From Apoda limacodes (lineage: Eukaryota > Arthropoda > Insecta > Lepidoptera > Limacodidae): a stretch of 64,000 nucleotides of DNA. The stretch covers positions 36,296,815 through 36,360,814 of the forward strand of contig OX291543.1 of NCBI GenBank assembly GCA_946406115.1, in the 5' to 3' direction. Shown here in pieces: positions 18,271 to 30,540 of the stretch (the stretch's first letter is position 1; each line of letters starts with the position of its first letter). Under the pieces are notes generated by a model, which was not told where the DNA came from, did not search any database, and was given only the letters and a program-made list of their open reading frames with translations. The translations under genes were made by a program, and so were the position numbers.

Positions 18271-18639
18271 TACACTTCGCGGCGCCTCGCAGCGGGCTTC
18301 ATACAAACGAATTTCTCATTTGTTTTTGACATTAACTGATCAATCACTGTGAAATTTCTAAGTCATAATCCCAAGCCGAATACCTCGGTCTGTGGTTTTT
18401 CCAAAATCTTGTAAAACGTTCTATTAACTAGATATCCTTTTGAAAACATTTGTATGAAAAACTAGAATCCTGTTTAACTTTTGAAATATAAAATTTGTTA
18501 GAAAACTGGCACCCTGCAGACCTAGATATTTATTACTAGAAGATGTCTTCAAAATTACGTGGTGTTCGATCAGCAAGTGTCAAAAAATAAGTGAGAAATT
18601 GGTTTGTATGAAGCCCGCTACGAGGCGCCGCGAAGTGTA
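18271..18639. mobile_element. Non-autonomous element with 58-bp terminal inverted repeats
   Basis: Left arm 18273-18330 begins CACTTCGCGGCGCCTCGCAG; right arm 18579-18637 ends with its near-perfect complement (CGCCGCGAAGTG). The arms differ by about four changes over 58 bases. TA flanks both ends (18271-18272, 18638-18639), fitting a TA duplication. The 248-bp interior has no reading frame. This is the form of a MITE moved by a DNA transposase; the family is not identified. Confidence 0.8.
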
Positions 18640-19379
18640 ACGCCGAAATGCGCCTTCGCCGCTTCTCGAATAGCAATAAAAACTTGATTCTGACTTGTAA
18701 CAAGTTTGATGTTTAAACCAAACTTTCTAGTTGCTATGCTTGTCGAACAAACTTGCATAAAGATTGTTTTGACAAAGTAGCTTCAGTGTTTTCTTGACAC
18801 ACTGGCAGATTTTTTGTTAGATTTGTAAAAAGCCTGTATCTTAACGGTAAACGCCGCAGATTGTTTTCATAGAAATTGAATTTTACTTTAAATTTTGATT
18901 AAAAACAAAAATTTAAGGGTTTAACAGTCACAGAACCAACGTTTTCAAGCAAAATTGATACTGGATTTTTTATAAATGTCATACCAATATTTCAGGATGA
19001 TTTTACCAGTTTAAATTATTCCTTCCGAACAATACATAAAATGGAAAAAAGTAATAACTAAAACCCTTTTCTCTGACTTTTACGAATTTGTCCGCTGATC
19101 TATCCAAGATACCCAAATAAAAGTTATACTAAAAAATCGGCGCTATAATTTGTTTTAAAACACAAGGTTTAGATTTTTTTATGTTAAATTAAACCTAAGA
19201 AAAGTAAAATAATGTTTAATTAAGTCTAATTCAGCAGCACTCATTAGAACCCGACCAAATAAAGCGTGATCGTAGGTATTAGTTTATAGATATTCCTGTA
19301 GAAACTTTTGAATTTCCCGTAATAACCTATGTCCTACTTTGTCCCTTCAACATGTTCTATGCTAAAAATCAGCTGAATT
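18640..19379. other. No gene recognised
   Basis: AT-rich and without supported features; it forms the left flank of the LINE copy that begins at 19380. Confidence 0.5.
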
Positions 19380-20525
19380 GCGAACATAGCGAAGGCGTTC
19401 GATCGGGTCTGGCACCGGGGTCTTCTATCGAAGTTGCCTTCTTACGGAGTGCCCGAGGGTTTGTGCAAATGGGTGGCTAGCTTTTTGTCCGGCAGAAGCA
19501 TACGAGCCGTAGTTGACGGTAGTTGCTCTGATAGCATGGACATTAATGCTGGTGTCCCGCAAGGCTCTGTGCTGTCTCCTACGCTGTTTCTACTGCACAT
19601 CAATGATATGTTGGACATCAACAACATACATTGCTATGCAGATGACAGTACTGGAGACGCTTATTACACGGGCCGTGCAAGCATCCCACGTTCCGTTGTG
19701 GAGGAAAAGCGTGAAGAACTTGTGTCTCAAATCGAGATCGGTCTGTCCAAGATCTCTGACTGGGGGCGGGAAAACTTGGTCCGATTCAACCCTTCAAAGA
19801 CACAAGTCTGCGCGTTCACCGCTAAGAAAACCCCATTCACTGTAGTCCCACAATTCCAGAACACTCCCCTCTCCATCTCTAAGAGCATTGGGATCCTTGG
19901 CGTTGACATCTCCAGCGATGTTCAGTTCCGAGATCATTTGCTAGACAAGGTAAAGCTGGCGTCCAAAAAACTTGGTGTACTCAACAGAGCGAAGCAGTAC
20001 TTCACGTCGGGGCAAAGGTTGCTACTTTACAAGTCGCAAGTCCGGCCCCATATGGAGTACTGCTGCCATCTCTGGTCGGGTGCACCCGGATACCAGCTTG
20101 GACCTTTTGACTCGGTTCAACGACGGGCTGTGAGAATTGTCGACGATCCCAAACTCACTTGCGGTATCGAGCCCTTAAGTCTGAGGAGAGACTTTGCCTC
20201 CCTGTGTGTGTTCTACCGCTTGTACAATGGATTGTGTACTGAGGAATTGTTCGAAATGATGCCCACGGCTACTTTCTACCATCGCACCGCTCGCCATCGA
20301 CAGGGAATTCATTCTCACACTTTGGAACCAAAATGGTCGCGAACAGTGCGGTTTCAGAGAAACTTCCTCCCGCGAACCCTTGGGTTGTTGAATGAGCTCC
20401 CTGCCAAGGTTTTCTCTAAGGACTACAGTATGGGGTTCTTCAAAAAAGAAGTTATTAGATTTCTGAAGGGTCGGCAACGCGCGAGTGATGCCCCTGGTGT
20501 TGCAAGCGTCCATAGGCTACGGTGA
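19380..20525 (+). CDS. LINE pol fragment: RT core to C-terminus (open)
   Basis: An uninterrupted 381-codon frame lacking its natural start. It begins NIAKAFDRVWHRGLL (motif A, where the usual SDIAKAFD is NIAKAFD at the truncation point), then GVPQGSVLSP, then YADD (CYADDSTGD at about 19635), then a GILGVDIS block and the C-terminal IVDDPKL and GFFKKEVIRFLKGRQ segments. The absence of any stop suggests a young insertion, but without endonuclease and the first RT motifs it cannot work alone. There is no promoter evidence. Confidence 0.9.
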   Translation, partial: ANIAKAFDRVWHRGLLSKLPSYGVPEGLCKWVASFLSGRSIRAVVDGSCSDSMDINAGVPQGSVLSPTLFLLHINDMLDINNIHCYADDSTGDAYYTGRASIPRSVVEEKREELVSQIEIGLSKISDWGRENLVRFNPSKTQVCAFTAKKTPFTVVPQFQNTPLSISKSIGILGVDISSDVQFRDHLLDKVKLASKKLGVLNRAKQYFTSGQRLLLYKSQVRPHMEYCCHLWSGAPGYQLGPFDSVQRRAVRIVDDPKLTCGIEPLSLRRDFASLCVFYRLYNGLCTEELFEMMPTATFYHRTARHRQGIHSHTLEPKWSRTVRFQRNFLPRTLGLLNELPAKVFSKDYSMGFFKKEVIRFLKGRQRASDAPGVASVHRLR

Positions 20526-20594
20526 CCGCTTACCATCAGGCGGGCCGTAGGCTTGTTTGCCACCTTAGTGGTATAAAAAAAAAAAAAAAAAAAA
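19380..20594 (+). mobile_element. Jockey/CR1-type LINE family L1a, copy B, 5'-truncated
   Basis: Starts abruptly within RT motif A and runs to a 20-base A tract (20575-20594), the classic product of incomplete target-primed reverse transcription. The 3' untranslated part after the stop (20526-20574) contains TACCATCAGGCGGGCC and CACCTTAGTGGTAT. Same family as copies at 15350, 39411 and 58385. No target duplication is obvious. Confidence 0.9.
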
Positions 20595-20846
20595 TGGTTG
20601 GTCCGCAGCGACTCAACAAACACACTCATACACGAACAGACTAACAAATATATATGTACCTATTAGTTTGAATAAGCTGTTATTTACGACTTATGATCGA
20701 ATAAGCCACAAGGCAACGGCAAAATTTGTTTAATATTCTGGTAATTAAGGTAAGTGTACAAAAACAATTATTATTTATACTAACTATTGATTTTAGTTAA
20801 CCCTAGTTTTCAAATCTTATTCAGTACTTCTAATGTTCAAATTATA
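20595..20846. other. No gene recognised
   Basis: AT-rich right flank of the LINE; nothing supported. Confidence 0.5.
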
Positions 20847-20866
20847 TGTCACTACTACAAATTATA

Positions 20867-20944
20867 TGTCACTACTACATGTCACTACTACATGTCACTA
20901 CTACATGTCACTACTACATGTCACTACTACATGTCACTACTACA
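20867..20944. repeat. 13-bp tandem repeat, six copies
   Basis: Unit TGTCACTACTACA repeated without change from 20867 to 20944, with one more copy at 20847 separated by ATTATA. Confidence 0.95.
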
Positions 20945-21224
20945 TGCATAATAAAAAGCTAGTTTTCGTATTTAAATAAACAGAGCTGAATTGTTGCTTT
21001 TGCAGTTTTATATTGCTTTATGTTAAAACTTTTATTTTAAATATATATCTTATTCAATCATGAAAATCACCATTTTTTGATTGTGTAATAAAAAAGAATA
21101 AAAATGTGATACTCTCACAAAGTATCATTAAACACCAGTTTTTTATTTTTTATGAATTTAAATTATTATATATTATTATTGAAATCACCCATTTTGAATA
21201 AATAATAGGGTTTCTGCTGTATAA

Positions 21225-21620
21225 ATATTAAGGCGAGAATTCTCGAGCATTTTTTCTTTAGTCTAGGCGGGAATAAAAACTCAGCGCTTCGAGAACTCGA
21301 AAAATCTATTCCATGTACAAGGCAACTAAACTTGTTTCTCTTTTTAAAACAACTGTCGCGCCACCTGTTGTGAAATGGTTGCGCTAATTCAAAAACCTTC
21401 CCCGGCGTGTGTGTGCGCACAACAACTTTCATTACAATCAGTTTACACTTAGTATTTAGTGCGACTAGCATTTGTCCATTATTCTTTTTTTTCTTTTTTA
21501 TAAACTTTGCTCTAACAATAACAAACACAACAAAAAAAGAATTATCCTAATCGGTCCAGCCGTTCTTGAGTTTCTGCGAGACTAACAATCGTCAATTAGT
21601 TTAGAGTAATTTGGTTGATT
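21225..21620. repeat. Dispersed repeat family D, copy 1
   Basis: The segment AACAACTG...CGCGCCACCTGTTGTGAAA, then AATTCAAAAACCTTCCCCGG and a CGTGTG block at 21346-21425 matches 40220-40302. No coding capacity. The family is unclassified. Confidence 0.6.
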
Positions 21621-21659
21621 TAATTTTACCAATAATTTTGATTTCGTTGAAGACTTGTT

Positions 21660-21905
21660 TGTACGTGTGTGACCCGGTTGGACCCTATTTTTAATATAAA
21701 AGCTACGTAGTTCCGTACTCGTTATTTTTTATATAGACCAGTCTAGTGTAGTTTGATTCATTTATTGTTTGTTTTATTAATTAGTGCAATTTATGGAACC
21801 TAAAAATTTACTATTTGATTAATTGATCTCTTCTATCAGTCTAACTTTTAATAAAGTCCTAATTTGAAAATAATATTGTTGAGTTTGGTCCGCGCACCGA
21901 GGGTT
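21660..21905 (+). other. Possible solo LTR (weak)
   Basis: The segment has TGTGACCCGG near the left end, a TATA-like TAATATAAAAG at about 21694, then AATAAAG at about 21850 and a CA-ending boundary near 21911. Spacing is LTR-like, but I cannot confirm a target duplication or a partner LTR. Confidence 0.25.
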
Positions 21906-21964
21906 CCGTGCAAGCTTATTATCTGTTGTTGTATATTATTAATTTTCCAATTTTTCCTTTATCT

Positions 21965-22210
21965 GTGCTATAAGACGTTGCTTCGTACCAAATTTCTAAG
22001 TTCGCGGGAAGTACCCTGTAGGTTTTGATTCCATTGCGAGTTTGGAAAATTTGCGGCATAAACGGCTGTATCTTTTATTTGCGTTGACTTAGATTTAATT
22101 TTATCACAGCTCCTAGGGACCTGAGTATTTGATATAAATTTAAGCTTGATACCTCCACGCGTTCCTAAGAAAAAGCGTCTTGTTCCGTTTTTTCCTTTTG
22201 AGGTACGTAA
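21965..22210 (+). repeat. Dispersed repeat family A, copy 2
   Basis: Partner of 3585-3990: GACGTTGCTTCGTACCAAAT, GGGAAGTACCC, TGATACCTCCACGCGTTCC, GAAAAAGCGTCTTG and CCTTTTGAGGTACG occur in the same order. Confidence 0.65.
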
Positions 22211-22289
22211 AAATATTATTTTTCATTTAGAGGTACTTACCTAATCACCTATTTACTATATAGCCATAGAGCAACACGGCATGGTGCTG

Positions 22290-22480
22290 CTCTATAGCAC
22301 ATAAAAAGTTATTTTTTTGCTATTACAATCATTGTATGTGACGATATATTGCCAATAGTTAGGGTCACTGTGCCAGTTCTAACGCTTAAGCCATTTGGCG
22401 GCCTTTTGGCTAATTACTCGATCCTTTGACTCGACTCGAGCTTAAAATAGAGTTCACAATAACATACCTATATTAATAAT
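22290..22480 (+). repeat. Dispersed repeat family E, forward copy
   Basis: Shares ATATTGCCAATAGT, AAGCCATTTGGC, TTGGCTAATTA and AGAGTTCACAATAACATA with the reverse complement of 35375-35520. Part of it (GGCCTTTTGGC) also echoes at about 24465. No coding capacity. Confidence 0.7.
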
Positions 22481-23426
22481 TCCGAAATCTCTTGATGTAC
22501 ATATATTTACTTTGACCGGAGTCTTAATGTTTTGAAACTCTATAAAATCCCAAAAAAATAACGTTAAGGACGGTTCCCAATAGTGATTTCAGAAATATTT
22601 AATGGTATTCTATCTATGAATTCTTACTATCGCAAGATTATATATGTTTTAATATATTACACTTTTAGTAACTAAACTAAACTAAACTAAAGCCAAAAAA
22701 CTAAAAAAAATGCGTGCAAATAAAATTTCTATTTATTGAAGCTTTTTTGTTATTTTTTAAAATATTTCTCTTTATATAAACTAATACTTTAAATTACTCA
22801 ATAAGATGTTAGTGTTTATGTTTATGTTTAAAGCCAACAGTCTAGTTTGCCGAACCTGTTTTAGCTAGTCAAAAAGATGGGAACAAGAAAGTCGGAACAA
22901 CGGCACTCTACAGCGGCAGCACTGTTCCCCAACTAATATGTTAGCATTGTTGCTAGCCTTCGAATCCCACAATAATGGCTCTGGCAAACGCACCTACTAA
23001 ACTTACTGACTAAATTCAAAAAGAATCCAAGTTAGACGAAACTTAAAAACAATTCCTGGGTGTGTTAAAAAGGAGAATACACCTTATTAACCTAGTTTTG
23101 ACTAGGCGACCCCAAAACTGTTTTTTAAGTTAGCAGAAGCAAAAAACACAGTTACCAGAACCACTGGCATAAGCGAAAAAACATAGATCTGTCCTTACAA
23201 AAATCTAAAATCACAGATACATGGATCTTTTCTTAGAACTCCAAGAAACACAAAAACATGGATCTACCCTAGCAAGACTTCAAGGAGCACAAACAGAAAC
23301 CATAGATCTTTAATAACTATTGCATTTGGCGACCATCAACTAAAACAAAAATCTAATTGTTCGAAAGATATACGTTTATTATTGTGAAAGAAAGACAAAA
23401 CTCTTCCAGAGCATTTATTTCAGCTT
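22481..23426. other. No gene recognised
   Basis: AT-rich; short (ACTAA)n run at about 22670-22692. The 84-codon plus-strand frame starting at 23357 is mostly the next tandem repeat. Confidence 0.45.
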
Positions 23427-23526
23427 TCTATCTCTGGAGCTGCTATCTGTTTCTATCTCTGGAGCTGCTATATGTTTCTATCTCTGGAGCTGCTATCTGT
23501 TTCTATCTCCGGAGCTGCTATCTGTT
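23427..23526. repeat. 25-bp tandem repeat, four copies
   Basis: Unit TCTATCTCTGGAGCTGCTAT followed by CTGTT; starts at 23427, 23452, 23477 and 23502, with single-base variants. Not a multiple of three, so the apparent open frame through it cycles through three phases and is not evidence of a gene. Confidence 0.95.
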
Positions 23527-25169
23527 TCGTGCCTTTATTAATTCAGTTTACCGGCACTCTTCTTTTCTTATAAGTTATAATAATTGTCATAGCTATAGAA
23601 ACAATGTTTAGGGTATGTTGGAACATTCATATATCACAAAGATATAATACTGTGAGTTGAGTATTACTTTTAAAAATAAATTACTGTTTAAAATCGTGTA
23701 CAATCTTATTTGTTTTTTGTAATAATTTACACAGTTTCACAACTCTGAGAAACCGTTTGAAATTAATCGATATCTACATTAAAGGATTTTGTGATTTCTG
23801 TCATAATTGAGATTAAGGGAGGATAAAAAAGGTTGAAGTTGGACAAAAAGTACCCTAAGTATTGATAATGGCAAATTTTACTCCAAGGAAACTAAGTTAA
23901 GTTAAACTACGTTAATTTTTTTTCAAATAAATAACGAGTTCTAGCCGGGATTAGAACCTGTGAAATATGAAAAGAAAAGATTCTCTATTTTATGATATCG
24001 GTCAAAAGGGAGGGTCATTCCTGAGGATTATTTTATTTTATTTATGTTCTAAATAATATTTATGTATTTTAAATGAAATTACAAAAAGACTAAGAAATAT
24101 AAATTAATTAATATTGATTATAGTGTTTGGTTGCTACTTAGCTAAATTATTGCCATTCTATCTTTATTCATTTACAAGAAATTGATTCTAATGAAGGACC
24201 CTTGTGGCTGATGTCGTTTTTTTTAATATTTTACGGTTTCTATTCCCGGCTACAGCTGGTAACATTATCCAAAATTATTTGAATGCAGTTCTACTTATTT
24301 TTTAAAATAAAGGAATATATCCTTTTAGTAAAATTTGCCACTATCAAAATTAAGGGCACTTTCCTTCGAACCACGGCCTTTTTTTTCCATTCTGCTTATG
24401 ATCTTCATCGATTTATTCATGGTTGATATTTAAGATGAAAGTATCATTAAGATTTGAATAGCCAAAAGGCCGCTCAATGGCGTAAGCTACAGAACAGGCA
24501 CAGAACCTAATTACTGCGGTATTGGTAGGTACTTTATTACCCCAACGTAACGTTTATTTGGTAAATGAGTCGATTTACTGCCTGCTTTTACATACAAAGC
24601 CAGCTATTAATTAGAAAGTCATATTTATCAATTCAATTCCTTCTCTTTATATTCCTAACATTATTTTTGGTTTTTTATTTGTAGTCGATAGTGGAAGTGA
24701 TGTGCGTGTTTTACTGTTCTCTTAATAATTATTTTAAGCTAAATTACACTTGCATTTTTGGGTGCTGAGCCGGTTTTCGGACGCCACTTACCACCATATA
24801 AAAGTTGCAGAAAAGTAATTTCAATCTTTTTGTATCTAGTATCTATCAATGGTCGAAAATATTTATTTATTAAAGGAAAAAATCCTTAAAAAATAATCTA
24901 TCTAAATAAAAAGCAATGTCCTGACCGACTCATCACCGTCAACCCTAAACCAGTAAGAGTTGATTTTATATCGTAGCCATTGTAGATTCTTTTTTAATTC
25001 ATCAGCCAGCTCTATTCGTTCAAGATGGAAATTATAAATTTCGAGCAGAGGTTGATTTAACTTATTTATTTTATTTTGGAAATTAACAGTCATAATATAG
25101 AATTAAAACACAATAAAGTTTTACAAGAAAGAAAACAAACAGTGCAGAAAATTACAATTAATACATATT
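23527..25169. other. No gene recognised
   Basis: AT-rich, with a fragment of repeat family E near 24455-24540. A 63-codon minus-strand frame (24902-25093) reads like an ordinary soluble alpha-helical segment, but I cannot place it in a family and there are no supporting neighbours. Confidence 0.45.
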
Positions 25170-25174
25170 TTAAG

Positions 25175-27066
25175 TTTAATTCAAATTTCAAATTCAAATT
25201 CAATATAATTTATTCAGTTTAGGCTACAATAATTGAGCACTTATGAATGTCACTACGCCATCGGTTCGTAAGTCTACAGGGCGGGAGACCTTGTACTGAG
25301 AAGAAGCGGCAAGAAACTCAGCAAGGGCATTTCTTTTCTCCCTTTCTCTTACAGCGTCCAATTCAAATATTGGAAAATGCCCTCCCTATCATAAAAGGAC
25401 ACTTTCCATTACAAACATAAAAAAACATGAAATATAAAGCACAAGCACAACATAAAAAAGTATCTAATATAAACAAAAGACAGTTTATGTATTCATCACT
25501 AAGAAATAATCAATGTCTTACAGTATTAATAAACAAAACAAAAAAGTAAGACTAAATACTAAGAATACAAAGAAGTTTGCAAGAGCAGACCAGCCTCCAC
25601 AGGCGGCACCCGTTCACGAGTATGACACATGAATCAACCATCGCTTCGCTCAACCATGTTTTAGGGAACGTAACGACCCGACACACACGCCACCACCGCA
25701 GAGACACTTTGAGAGAGCATGACACACTCAAGCAACTCCAATAAAACTTCGATTGTACTAGTTACAATGTGTGTAGTAAAGGAACAAAATATAAGAGGAG
25801 AAGATTGGAAGGTTCGTAATGCTTTACTACCGAGAAGCAAATTAACTCACTAGTTAATCTTTTATACATCATATACAAATACAATATAGCCTTACACTAG
25901 GTACTAACATAATAAACAATGTTTTAACGTAACGACCCGACACACACGCCACCACCGCGTACACCACCGAATAAATTCAATAGTTAATAAAAAGAAGATT
26001 TAAAATATATAAGAAATATTAAGTAGATACTAAGTGCTAAAACAAAACAAACGTGTTCTTCAAACAAAACGGATTACGGATTACATTAGGTATTTACTAA
26101 ATTAGGTATGTTTTAAGTGTCAGTAATATTTTTTTCTTGAAGTCGTCAAAAGAAAACCCAAAAACATCCAAATCAGAAAACTGTTTATTGTAGGAGTTAG
26201 GGGTAGTGCTATAAAGCTATTGAGAGTATAATTTTCTGTATAACAAATATATTTATTTTACGACACGAGCGAACTGGTAGTCTTGCACGCGCCGTCAATG
26301 ATATTTTAGAAATTAAATAAGGACAGGTCTATTTTATTGCTTATAATTTTAAAAAGATTCATTATATCAATGAACTTACGTCTATTTTATAGGCTAAGTA
26401 TATTATATTTTTTAAGGGAATCTATGTAACTCAAGCTGATATCGGAATGATAGTTTAACATATCAATGATTTTTTTCTAAACTTTTTTGAGGCGGTTGAT
26501 ATGTTTCTTATAATTTGGATTCCACACACTACAACCAAACTCCAGCAAAGATCTGACAAATGAGAAATAAAAAATCAATCGTGTTTGGGTTTGTTTACAA
26601 GGATTACATATTCTATTTATAAAACCTAAGTTACGGAAAGCCTTATGCAAATATATAAATATATAAAAATAATTCTGAAAATATAATATAAGTCTATGTG
26701 GTGGTTAAAAGTAAGTTTATGATCCATCATTATGCCTAGCTCTTTAACTGTAAATCTCTTAAACTGTAATTATCTAACCTATAGTCGAATTCAATTTTTT
26801 TTGTGTTACGAATGAACGAAATGGTGTAACATTTATCAATGTTGAGAATAAGCTGGTTTTTAACACAGTAATCAGTCAGAGCTATTAGATCCATTTGAAA
26901 TTTGTTGCAATCGTCTTTCGTTTCAATACCACGAAAAAATTTTGTATCATCAGCATATTGTAAAAACGTCGAGTTAATAAAGATTGATCCTATATCATTG
27001 ATATATATAGAAAATAATAATGGTCCCAAAGGTAATCCCTGGGGAATCCCTGAGGGAATGACTAGG
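25175..27066 (-). pseudogene. CR1/Jockey-type LINE family L2a, decayed
   Basis: Minus strand. The 5' cut is near 27066, just upstream of [11 protein letters not shown] sequence; 27029-26736 is open and contains [13 protein letters not shown] and the catalytic YADD ([11 protein letters not shown]). Downstream, about 26560-26270 reads VWNPNYKKHINRL, then HSDISLSYIDSLKKYNILSL, the usual C-terminal region, with several stops. The 3' untranslated region (25390-25206) contains GAGTTTCTTGCCGCTTCTTC and ends in (ATTTGA)-type repeats at 25178-25206. A 30-bp sequence starting ACGACCCGACACACACGCCA occurs twice, at 25668 and 25927. Shares 3' sequence with 34790-35283. Confidence 0.8.
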
Positions 27067-27126
27067 AATCCTGAGCATCGTAGGTTTTGTAAGCATCGTT
27101 TTACAAGTTACTTTCGACACTTTTGA

Positions 27127-30040
27127 AACTTATATTATATTATATAATTTATATAATACTGAAAAATAAACAGCCTATGTTCAAGCCTTAAACATTATTT
27201 TTATGGAGCGATGACAAAGATCTTGACGACCGAAAATTGAATTTGTAGCCATGTGTGTGTAAATCAGCTAATACGGCTATCATTTTTACATCTGTGTGCG
27301 TATTTTCGGTGTTACCAACCCTAAAGTGATTATCCCAAATTGGAGAATTGGAGAAATTTTACCTTTATTCGGTACTAACGGCCCGTCCTGGCTTCGCACT
27401 GGTGGACTTTTATTATTTTAACATTTTGGGATAGACGTAGAGTAATTTTATCATTATGCATGACGTGAGTAGTTTTTTTTTAAAAATACAATTTATATTT
27501 TATCCATTCTGAAAGTTTTTTTCCTTGAAAAAAGTCAAAATATCTTATATATTTCATATTTCGCTTGCGTCCTCTGCGTAGGGAGAGAGCCAAACGAATA
27601 AAATGGCAGTTTTTTGATATTTTAATAGGTTCCTTAAAAAAAAATCAAACCAACATCATATTTGCTTTCATAAGTACATTATTTTTTTTTCTTCTTCATT
27701 CTTAAAGAGTACTAAGTCTATCATTGTAATCATATAACTTAAATTACTAAAAATTTGACGTCTCAGAATATTACGCAAACAATCCAAATTTCACTCGGTT
27801 TAACTCGAACCGCTTGAACATTCTTTCATAAAATAAACATTATTTTCAAGGGATTAAGAGTTTCCACGATTGATACGTTTCACACTTTTCACACACACTA
27901 CCGTAGCCAATGAATACGTATAGACAGTTTGACAGATTAACACTAAAACCCCACCTCCAGACATGGGTCTAAAGTTTCATTTTTCGGTGGCAAAAGTGAC
28001 GAAAAAAACAAAAATATCGTAAACGAATGCATAACAGTTTGTTACAGATGATATTAAAATTTTGATATTTTTGTTACCAATGCTCAACGAATGGATGACA
28101 GGTGACAAAAGTAATGAAAATAATGATTCTGTATCCCAAAACGAACGCGCTCTTAATGCATCCGTGTAGCCTGCTGTTTGCGCGCTTTTGATCTGCCGCG
28201 CCGGCCGACTAGATAGATAGGACGCTGGCGCCACGCGGCGGCAGTGTGACGTGACGTGACAATGAGACAGCCTTATTATTTTACACACTCAATTGCGCGA
28301 GGTCATTACTGGTCATATGCCGTCTTGCTAATGTAGTAGTAGTAGTAGGTAATTAAATTTAAAATTTTATACAAAGAGTTCAAGGTGTGACGTTACCTTT
28401 AGTTGAAAAGTCAAGATATTTTTATTTAACTACTAATGTGTTTTAAGATACGGTGATAAATTAATTTAGTTTCGTAGTCCATAAATACATTAGACATACT
28501 ACTTTTTCCATTGTGATTTCCATCCAACTGTTATGTTTGTGTCGAAGTAAAATTTAAAAAATTGGATAAGTGATTCCGGGGTAAAGGTTTACGTTCTATG
28601 AATACAATATGTCGCAGGAGTCATCATTACAGAAATACTTTATCAACCTGAAATAAAGTATGTAGGTATGTGACGTTAGGTAAAAAGAATATATTTTCGT
28701 TTTAATGTTCACCTTACTGAACTTGGGAATTTAAGGTACAGACTTCTGAGTTGGCAACACAGACAGAAAAATATTTGTTGCTACTCTGGCGAATAATTAT
28801 TTTGAAAAATTCGTTCGTAACTCAAATATAACAAGCAGATAAGTGTACTTACTTGTGAAAAGTGATTTTTTTGTCATCAAGTGTTTTTTGCCAATAGTTT
28901 CTATACAATTTTATTGCACAAACTGCCATTTTTATAACTTTTCGCGAGAGCACAGTTCGCGTCGACGCACAGATTACGTATGATGTAGTGTTGACGGCAA
29001 GTACTAGAAAAATCAGGTACTCGGATTGGCTCGTTTTGTGTGCCTGAACATGGTATCTAGACGTATAAGTAATCTTTGTTTTAAGATTTTAATTTTTAAT
29101 TTCAGTAAAATATTTAGTATGTTTTAATTTCTACTTTTATATTTAATTAATTATTTATAGCTTTTTAGTGTTATTTTTTTACTATTTTAATAAAAGTGTT
29201 TTATCCTGGACATTACAGCGCACAAAATTAGGAATTAAGAATTTTCTGTAGGTACCTAGTGTCACTTTAACAATTGAGACAAATCTAACGAAACCTCTCA
29301 AGTTAAAATCCAACAAGCCGTTTAGGGTTTAGCGTGCCAAAGAAATATACATACATACACTCGAAAAACATAACCCTCCTTCTGGTGCAGTCGGGTAAAA
29401 GGGGTTGCTTGTTTAACAGTCTGAGAAATAGTTTTTTAAAATAGTTATAGTTATGGCAATAAAATTATTGTCCTGTCGTACACGTAAGTAAACGTAAGTA
29501 AGTATAAGATTTTAAGACACAAAGTTTTACTTAAGTTATTAAACTGTAAAACGCAAAACATAATAATATATGTACATATCTTCGTAGGTATTCATTCCGC
29601 TGTTGATTTCTTAAATCAATTATACAAAGTAGTTAGTTAGGTAAATAGGAACATTACCTACATAAAATGTACATTGTATTTCTGGCGTGGCCGGTAGCGC
29701 CACGTGTCGTGTTTGTGTAAATAGCAAGCGCAAAAATAATGGTTCGATTTGAAAATTACCAAGCTAAACCCATTATAAGTAAGAAGTATTGTACCTGTCT
29801 GGTCTGTCAACCTATATTGTCAGATTTGTGTTTTGTTTTATGAATGTTAGGGTGGGCTACTGAGCTACAGTAAGCTAACAAGCATTCAAGCGAGTACCAA
29901 AAAAATTAAACAGATGGCAATACTTTCGATAATTTCAGTGCCTCTGACGAAATTTTGCGGAACTAAAGGCATGAGGGAGGGAAGTGGGGGTAAAAACTGA
30001 TGTTCACGTTCAAGTATATAAGGCCTTAACCACATACATT
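27127..30040. other. Long stretch without a recognised gene
   Basis: AT-rich. A GC-rich patch at 28130-28270 contains tandem TGACGTGACGTGAC (CRE-like half sites) and could be a promoter or CpG-rich exon edge, but I see no gene attached. The minus-strand 103-codon frame (27977-28288) through it has no domain. Otherwise nothing supported. Confidence 0.45.
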
Positions 30041-30049
30041 TACGTTATT

Positions 30050-30485
30050 TATTAAATACTTAATCACTTTTCAAATACTTTTGTACATATTATTATAAAT
30101 TATTATTATAATAATTAGGGTTAATATTTTAAATTACATATTATATAATCATTTTCTAAATACAGTTGTACATAATTTAAATTACATATTAATTTTTTTT
30201 TTTTTTAGTACGAGTGGAAATATTTTAAATCACATATTAAATAATCGTTTTCTTAATACTACTGTACATAATTTAAATTACGTATTAAATAATCAGTGTT
30301 TAAACACTTTCGTGTATGTTTTAAATTACTTATTAAACATTTTTTTTTTAGGACGAGGGTAAATATTTTAAATCACATATTAAACAAACATTTTCTAAAT
30401 ACAACTGTACATAATTTAAATTACATATTAAATAATCAACTTCTAAATATTTTGGTACATATTTTAAACATACTTTTTTTTATAT
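30050..30485. repeat. AT-rich higher-order tandem repeat
   Basis: Blocks of the form ACTGTACATAATTTAAATTAC followed by ATATTAAATAATC recur about every 50-60 bases, and two longer units (from about 30187 and 30338, each starting with a T run then TAG, ACGAG and AAATATTTTAAATCACATAT) repeat with a spacing near 150. The 80-codon frame through it is an artefact. Confidence 0.75.
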
Positions 30486-30540
30486 TTTTGTATCAATACA
30501 AATCCAGCAAAATAAATGAAGAAAAAAAAATAAGATAGAC

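Noticed and set aside
23357..23611. Hydrophobic 84-codon protein
   Set aside because: Its body is a 25-bp tandem repeat whose period is not a multiple of three; openness is by chance.
30296..30538. 80-codon plus-strand frame
   Set aside because: Lies wholly in an AT-rich tandem repeat.
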